A stretch of DNA of 64,000 nt, from contig MEHQ01001858.1 in assembly GCA_008828725.1 (NCBI GenBank), forward strand, positions 1-64,000, written 5' to 3'. Under the pieces are notes generated by a model. The model did not search any database and was not told the DNA's origin. It saw only the letters and a program-made list of their open reading frames with translations. This stretch comes from Saccharina japonica (lineage: Eukaryota; Sar; Phaeophyceae; Laminariales; Laminariaceae). The translations under genes were made by a program, and so were the position numbers. Below, piece after piece: positions 59,775 to 64,000 of this stretch (positions are counted from its first letter, which is position 1; each line of letters starts with the position of its first letter).

Positions 59775-60270
59775 ACTAAATACGACTAAATAGGACTAAA
59801 TAGGACTAAATAGGACTAAATAGGATAAACATGGACTAGAATAGAGCTAAAATGGTTTAGCTACGTAGGAGCCTGAAGAGAAGAGGTACTAATAGGCACT
59901 ACCAGTAATAACTAACGAGTTAGTGACTAAATTAGGACTATAATAGATCTAAATATGGAACTAAATATGGGACTAGAAGTAGGACCCTACAATCAGGAAA
60001 CTCTAAATTAGGATCTAAATATTAGGATCATAAATAGGACTAAATAGGACTAAATAGGACTAAATAGGACTAAATAGGACTAAATAGGACTAAATAGGAC
60101 TAAATAGGACTAAAAAGGACTAAATAGGACTAAATAGGACTAAATAGGACTAAATAGGACTAAATAGGACTAAATAGGACTAAATAGGACTAAATAGGAC
60201 TAAATAGGACTACATAGGACTAAATAGGACTAAATAGGACTAAATAGGACTAAATAGGACTAAATAGGAC
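59775..60270. repeat. AGGACTAAAT decamer satellite
   Basis: More than 25 near-perfect copies of AGGACTAAAT form a regular array at about 60027-60270. A degenerate zone to the left (59775-60026) has irregular variants (AGGACTAGAA, AGGATCTAAA). TAG and TAA in every frame exclude coding. Confidence 0.95.
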
Positions 60271-60364
60271 CTACGGTACACACAAAAACCAATACATTTA
60301 CCCATTTAATTAATCGTTTTTACTATTAATATACTATATTTTGATCGTTTTATAGTGAATTAAC

Positions 60365-60655
60365 ATGGCCCCCGTAAATAGCTCTCATATAACTTCAGAG
60401 TCACGTTTCTCAGCATCACCTCAGCACCATGGACAGGGTGTGTCCCGGTCGAACTTCTTGTGTCGAGCGTTGATCGCAGTCTATGATGTCATTGGTGATC
60501 CCCTTCGTGGAGGCTCCCTCGGTTGTGACATCCGCTTGACAATTGCGACAAGCACTTGGAATGCTGGCACCCTCCTTCTCGGCAGCCTGAATGTCATCAT
60601 GCCGCATGTCGGTGATGTCGAGCGAGCGGTATTAGAATCTTTGGATGACTGTTAA
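60365..60655 (+). CDS. Small open frame of unknown function (96 codons)
   Basis: ATG at 60365, TAA at 60653-60655, with an evenly mixed composition (AVYDVIGDPLRGG, GTLLLGSLNVIMPHVGDVER). No domain is recognised. It begins about 95 bp after the decamer satellite in AT-rich DNA. It could be a real small gene, a relic of a mobile element, or chance. Confidence 0.25.
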   Translation: MAPVNSSHITSESRFSASPQHHGQGVSRSNFLCRALIAVYDVIGDPLRGGSLGCDIRLTIATSTWNAGTLLLGSLNVIMPHVGDVERAVLESLDDC

Positions 60656-61407
60656 GAAGGGAGGCAGTAAACGACTGGTGTGGAGCGGGGCTGGGGTGGT
60701 GAGTCGGGTGACCACTGAGACCCGACTTTGTCTAGAGAGTGTTAAAACACCCCCGTGGCCGAGACCCGACCCAGCTAAGATTTTGGTAGGAGAGGCGTAG
60801 ACCCGTGAGAGAGTCGCCCCTTGAAATAGTTTCCATGTTTGACGCTGTTCCTCTACCTAGTAATAGGGAACATAAATAGGCGTACGTAGGCTCAAGGTGT
60901 GCGCGCGCGATCTGAACTTCCCAGATCACGCTCCAGACACCCCACTACCCCCCCCCCCTATATTGGAGGGAAAACCCGGACCGTTGTGATCCCAGGAAAC
61001 AATAAGTCAACTATTATTTTGATGACCCCCCCCCTCCTCCTCCCGGTCTGCCTGGTTGGTGAAAACCCAACGTGCTCCGTCTCGAAAGGGATGCGTGGTC
61101 AATGGTCAAATGATTAAGGCAAGCAACAAATGAGTATGCCCCCTCCGCCCCCCCCCCCAACAGCGAAAAAATAATTGGGGAGTCTCTAAAACCAAGTGAA
61201 AAAACTGTAACAAAAAACGAAAAAAAAAAGGTTTTCGCTCATTTCGTCCTGTGATCACAGCCATCCGGTTTGTTTTTCATTCTGACCTTCCGAGGAGTGA
61301 GAGGTCGTTTTATCTTTTTGTCGCATACCCTTGGGTAGCTAACATGATACCCGGAGGCACTGGGTGCTCTTTGTCATGTGTGACCCAGCGACGGTAATCG
61401 GGATTGC

Positions 61408-63422
61408 ATGGCAGAGGTGACAGAAGGCCTCGACGAGTGCCTGCGAGAAGGAGAATATCGCGCCATCACCTTGGTTCAATCGGGCGTCTCTGCCAGCAGC
61501 ATAGCTGCGACATTTGGTGCATTACCACACGCCACGGGTCCGTAGTGGTGTCATCCATGGTGTCATCTCATGATACTCGAACATCGATGTCGTAAGTTCC
61601 AAGGCACGCCGCCCACCAATATTTGAACAGCTTGGAATAACCCAGACTGGTTCAAGTTTAAGCTACAGCCACACCGAATATTGTGGTATTGTATTCCAGT
61701 ACCATAGCAGTACCCGTAGGACCTAATAACCACGGGGTGGTATTGGTGATATTGTTTAGGGAATCGCGACTTGGGTACGCCCACCCACGTCAAGGTAAGC
61801 CGTTTTCGCCATGAAATCTCTAACGTCTCGTTGCCTGGAAATGTTGACGGTGTCTCCTCTCCTCCCCTTCCTGGCAATGCCCTGCTAGACGAATCAGATC
61901 GCACACACGAGAGCGACACAATAAAAGCATTCGCAAGGAGAATAATATATGCGGGGTAGGGGTAGCCTTGCTGAGTAGGAGGCGTATATATGTACCAACC
62001 AACATTACGAAATATGACAGCACGAGCATCGTGCGTCGTGCGGTGAAGGCTGTCCCTTGAACCCCCGGCAGCCCCGAGATGCGCCGCACTTCGACGACGC
62101 AGTGGATGCGATGCAGGATAAGAGAAAACAAACGGAGATCAACATGTAATGTGTGTACATTCAGATACGCTGCCCTTCCAACTTAATACCGGAACATATT
62201 CAACGCGAAGACGGAGCACAGAAACACATGTATCTGGTACGAACTTTCACAACGTCTTCTGTTCAGTAGGGCAATTGCTCACATTCGGTATTGCCTCCCG
62301 GCCGCTCCTCCTATTAATACTGACGGCGAGTCCCAGGCTACCGCCGAGCTGCCTCTTGCCGTGGCAGGCGACAGGAAGCACCGTTTTCCCCGCGCCGTTA
62401 TGAATTATACGAGGCTTGTTGTTGCGCACGTCAACTACCGCGACGCTCACGAAGGACGCTGCAGCTTTTTGCTCGGCCTCTGGCTCTGCTTGATTGTCTT
62501 GATTGCCACCCTATCATGGGGTAGTGCATACACAATACATACACAATACACAATACATGCGCGGTAGATGCACGGATGTCGCAGTGGTCATGGGAAACTG
62601 GATGAGCAAGCCCTGGTACCAGGAAGAACACAAATAGACGATATGAGCTTCCTGCATACAACATATAGTAATGTTACTTTTATGATCTACTATCCCGCGT
62701 GGGCATCGGTGGGGAACGCACAGGCTATCCAGTTATTTATGTTATACCTGGTATATCATACGGGATGTACTGTAGGGGAGCGGGTTGAGCGCTGGATGCT
62801 AAAGGCCCACTAAACGCTTGCTCGCGGAGGGGAAGGAGGGTGACTGCCTCCCACATAAACTACTGCAGTATAGGGAGGGCAGATGCTCAGTGTGGTTCCA
62901 TGGAAATCGACGAACCCAGAGATATCTATTTCGCAATGAAAACATGCGCCAAACAGTCCAAACGGTGGGTCCGATGGCACTTACAGTAATATCCGACTGT
63001 AATATGCTACCGTACGAGTACATCCGTAGAGGAGGAGATTGCGATGCAGACTAACTTTTACTTTTGACACCACGAGCATTAGGTGGTGTTGTAACACGGA
63101 AGTTAATTGTGGTAATCTGCTCTGCAGCTTTGAGAGCCTTTTTTCAGCGAACAAGCCACCCATACCGGGTGTTAGCCGCGACCTGAGAGTGGTCAACGAC
63201 GCCCCGCAAGTCCGTGAGCAGAAGCACGCTTTGGCCAAAGCGAGACCATTCTTGAAGAGACTGGAGAGTACCAGGGGACAATCTGACACGCTATCACTAT
63301 GTACGTCATCCGGGCACAGCGGGCACAGTGGGCACAGTGGTCGACGCCTTAAGGGCGAACGAGGCACGCTTGACACTCTCTTGACACTCTCAACATCGTC
63401 ACCTTGGTATTTATGCTGCTAA
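61408..63422 (+). CDS. Unrecognised protein, 5 exons chained by phase (about 202 residues)
   Basis: Exons 61408-61516, 61760-61794, 62072-62145, 62869-62964 and 63128-63422 join through GT..AG introns with agreeing phases. Residues visible: MAEVTEGLDECLREGEYRAI, FGNRDLGTPTHVK (exon 1/2 join), RDAPHFDDAVDAMQDKRKQ, SMEIDEPRDIYFAMKTCAKQ, then SKRFESLFSANKPPIPGVSR and EQKHALAKARPFLKRLE. It is mostly charged and probably helical at the C-terminal part. The last exon may read through to TAA at 63420-63422, or may splice at GTACGT (63301), for example to an acceptor near 63618. Family unknown. Exons 4 and 5 lie inside an intron of the minus-strand gene below, so one of the two models could be wrong. 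Confidence 0.5.
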
Positions 63423-63549
63423 CAGCATCTCCGCGTTGTCTGGCCAGCGCGTCGATGCGACCCTCGTTGTGCACGTAGACATGGCTGATTCCTCGGCTGA
63501 CGTTTTCCTGGAGCGCCTTTGCCAGGACTCTTACACCTTCCATGCTCAT
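62247..63549 (-). CDS. Unrecognised, possibly leucine-rich-repeat-like protein, 3' part (2 exons)
   Basis: Minus-strand exons 63549-63403 and 62510-62247 (TGA at 62249-62247) join in phase 0. The first begins after a T-rich tract and AG, so earlier exons probably lie beyond the window. The protein reads MEGVRVLAKALQENVSRGIS followed by HVYVHNEGRIDALARQRGDA, then an Ala/Glu-rich linker and SFVSVAVVDVRNNKPRII. The AL(A/K)ALxEN..L..(L/V)Y(L/V) cadence resembles a ribonuclease-inhibitor-type leucine-rich repeat end, but that is only a resemblance. It is convergent with, and interleaved with, the plus-strand gene at 61408. Confidence 0.4.
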
Positions 63550-64000
63550 CTATCACACAAAAACATGTACAGTAGTGATGTAGTGTTTAGTAGTGTTTAG
63601 TGTAGCATTACCCACAAGCGAAGGGGTCAGAGGTCAAAGTTGTAAGGGCTTCATCGGGCTTGGTGGCCCCTACGATAAAAACTGTAGATACGCAAATCAA
63701 ATCCTGTGTTGGATGTTTCGGCGCTGGCTACGAATAGTCGGGAGCTGTATTTGCACGTTCGTTCGCTGTCTTGTTCGAAAAAATCTGGTTGATTGCTTCA
63801 CAGCCCTTCCTATTCAAGATACATTGCTATTTATACTTCAACGACACAATTATAAGCTGCACCTGTAAATATTTGCCAACATGAAGCAGACAACCCTACG
63901 TACTCTTCACACCACACCACACCACACCACACTTCATTTCCGAGATGGGTGGAGTTACACATCCGTGCGCTTACTTACTTACGTGAACATCTGTGCGAAA
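63550..64000. other. Right edge of the window
   Basis: A possible terminal exon for the plus-strand gene begins after ACAAG at 63618 and is open to a stop near 63735, without proof. A CCACA pentamer run lies at 63910-63932. No other feature is supportable. Confidence 0.3.

Larger units (their letters stand above)
58978..61407. repeat. Intergenic region with decamer satellite
   Basis: Between the NYN gene and the next plus-strand gene. Apart from the satellite (59775-60270), it contains one open frame at 60365-60655 (listed separately) and C homopolymers near 60950, 61026 and 61148. Confidence 0.5.

Noticed and set aside
62247..62450. Hsp70 N-terminus (VAVVDVRNNKPRII..NGAGKTVLP)
   Set aside because: The resemblance to the Hsp70 nucleotide-binding start is short: the preceding GIDLGTT motif is absent and the following sequence does not fit. 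It chains better with the exon at 63549-63403.
1..64000. CRISPR arrays, bacterial operons, phage or virus genes
   Set aside because: No spaced direct repeats of CRISPR type. Genes have spliceosomal introns, and the only retroelement is a DIRS-type one with no virus structural genes.

Overview
The window is nuclear DNA from an intron-rich eukaryote. I could chain exons with canonical GT..AG borders and consistent phases, and the four best models recover conserved eukaryotic families across 4, 7, 8 and 14 exons. There are no operons and no ribosome binding sites. Coding exons are short (35 to about 1,080 bp). Introns usually run 300-1,400 bp, up to 7.8 kb, and are full of mobile and simple repeats. 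The organism cannot be named from the sequence. A multicellular or otherwise large-genome alga or other protist (for example a stramenopile) would fit, but that is a guess.

Layout: 1-2,286 is TAATCA-rich repeat DNA. 2,287-13,705 (+) is a FAM185A-like DUF4097 protein in four exons. Its first intron holds a TIR element. Its third intron (7.8 kb) holds a TIR element that was itself entered by a decayed DIRS/PAT-type tyrosine-recombinase retrotransposon. 13,706-17,042 is repeats. 17,043-17,744 (-) is a lysine-rich protein of unknown family. 17,745-24,867 is mostly repeats and tandem duplications. 24,868-29,369 (+) is an organellar-type ribosomal protein uS5 (MRPS5-like) in eight exons. Convergent to it, 30,398-45,659 (-) is the U3 snoRNP protein MPP10, 14 exons found, with the 5' end unresolved. 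45,660-50,101 holds two nested TIR elements and an unrecognised open frame on the minus strand. 50,102-58,977 (+) is a seven-exon NYN/PIN-type ribonuclease with a long low-complexity N-terminus. 58,978-61,407 holds a large decamer satellite. At the right edge are two unrecognised genes with interleaved exons on opposite strands: 61,408-63,422 (+) and 62,247-63,549 (-, 5' end beyond or near the window edge).

The recognised genes are housekeeping: small-subunit rRNA processing (MPP10), organellar translation (uS5) and probable RNA cleavage (NYN). They are independent transcription units that do not form a shared pathway locus. The remarkable content is the repeat layer. It includes several TIR element families with 3-bp duplications (TTA, TAA, TCA), a 479-bp foldback inside the ribonuclease gene, a tRNA-derived SINE, and a background of short palindromic words (TACCAGGTA-, TACTGCTGTA- and TATTAATA-like) that recur in introns and intergenic DNA. 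I found no CRISPR array, no intact tRNA or rRNA gene, and no intact autonomous transposon.
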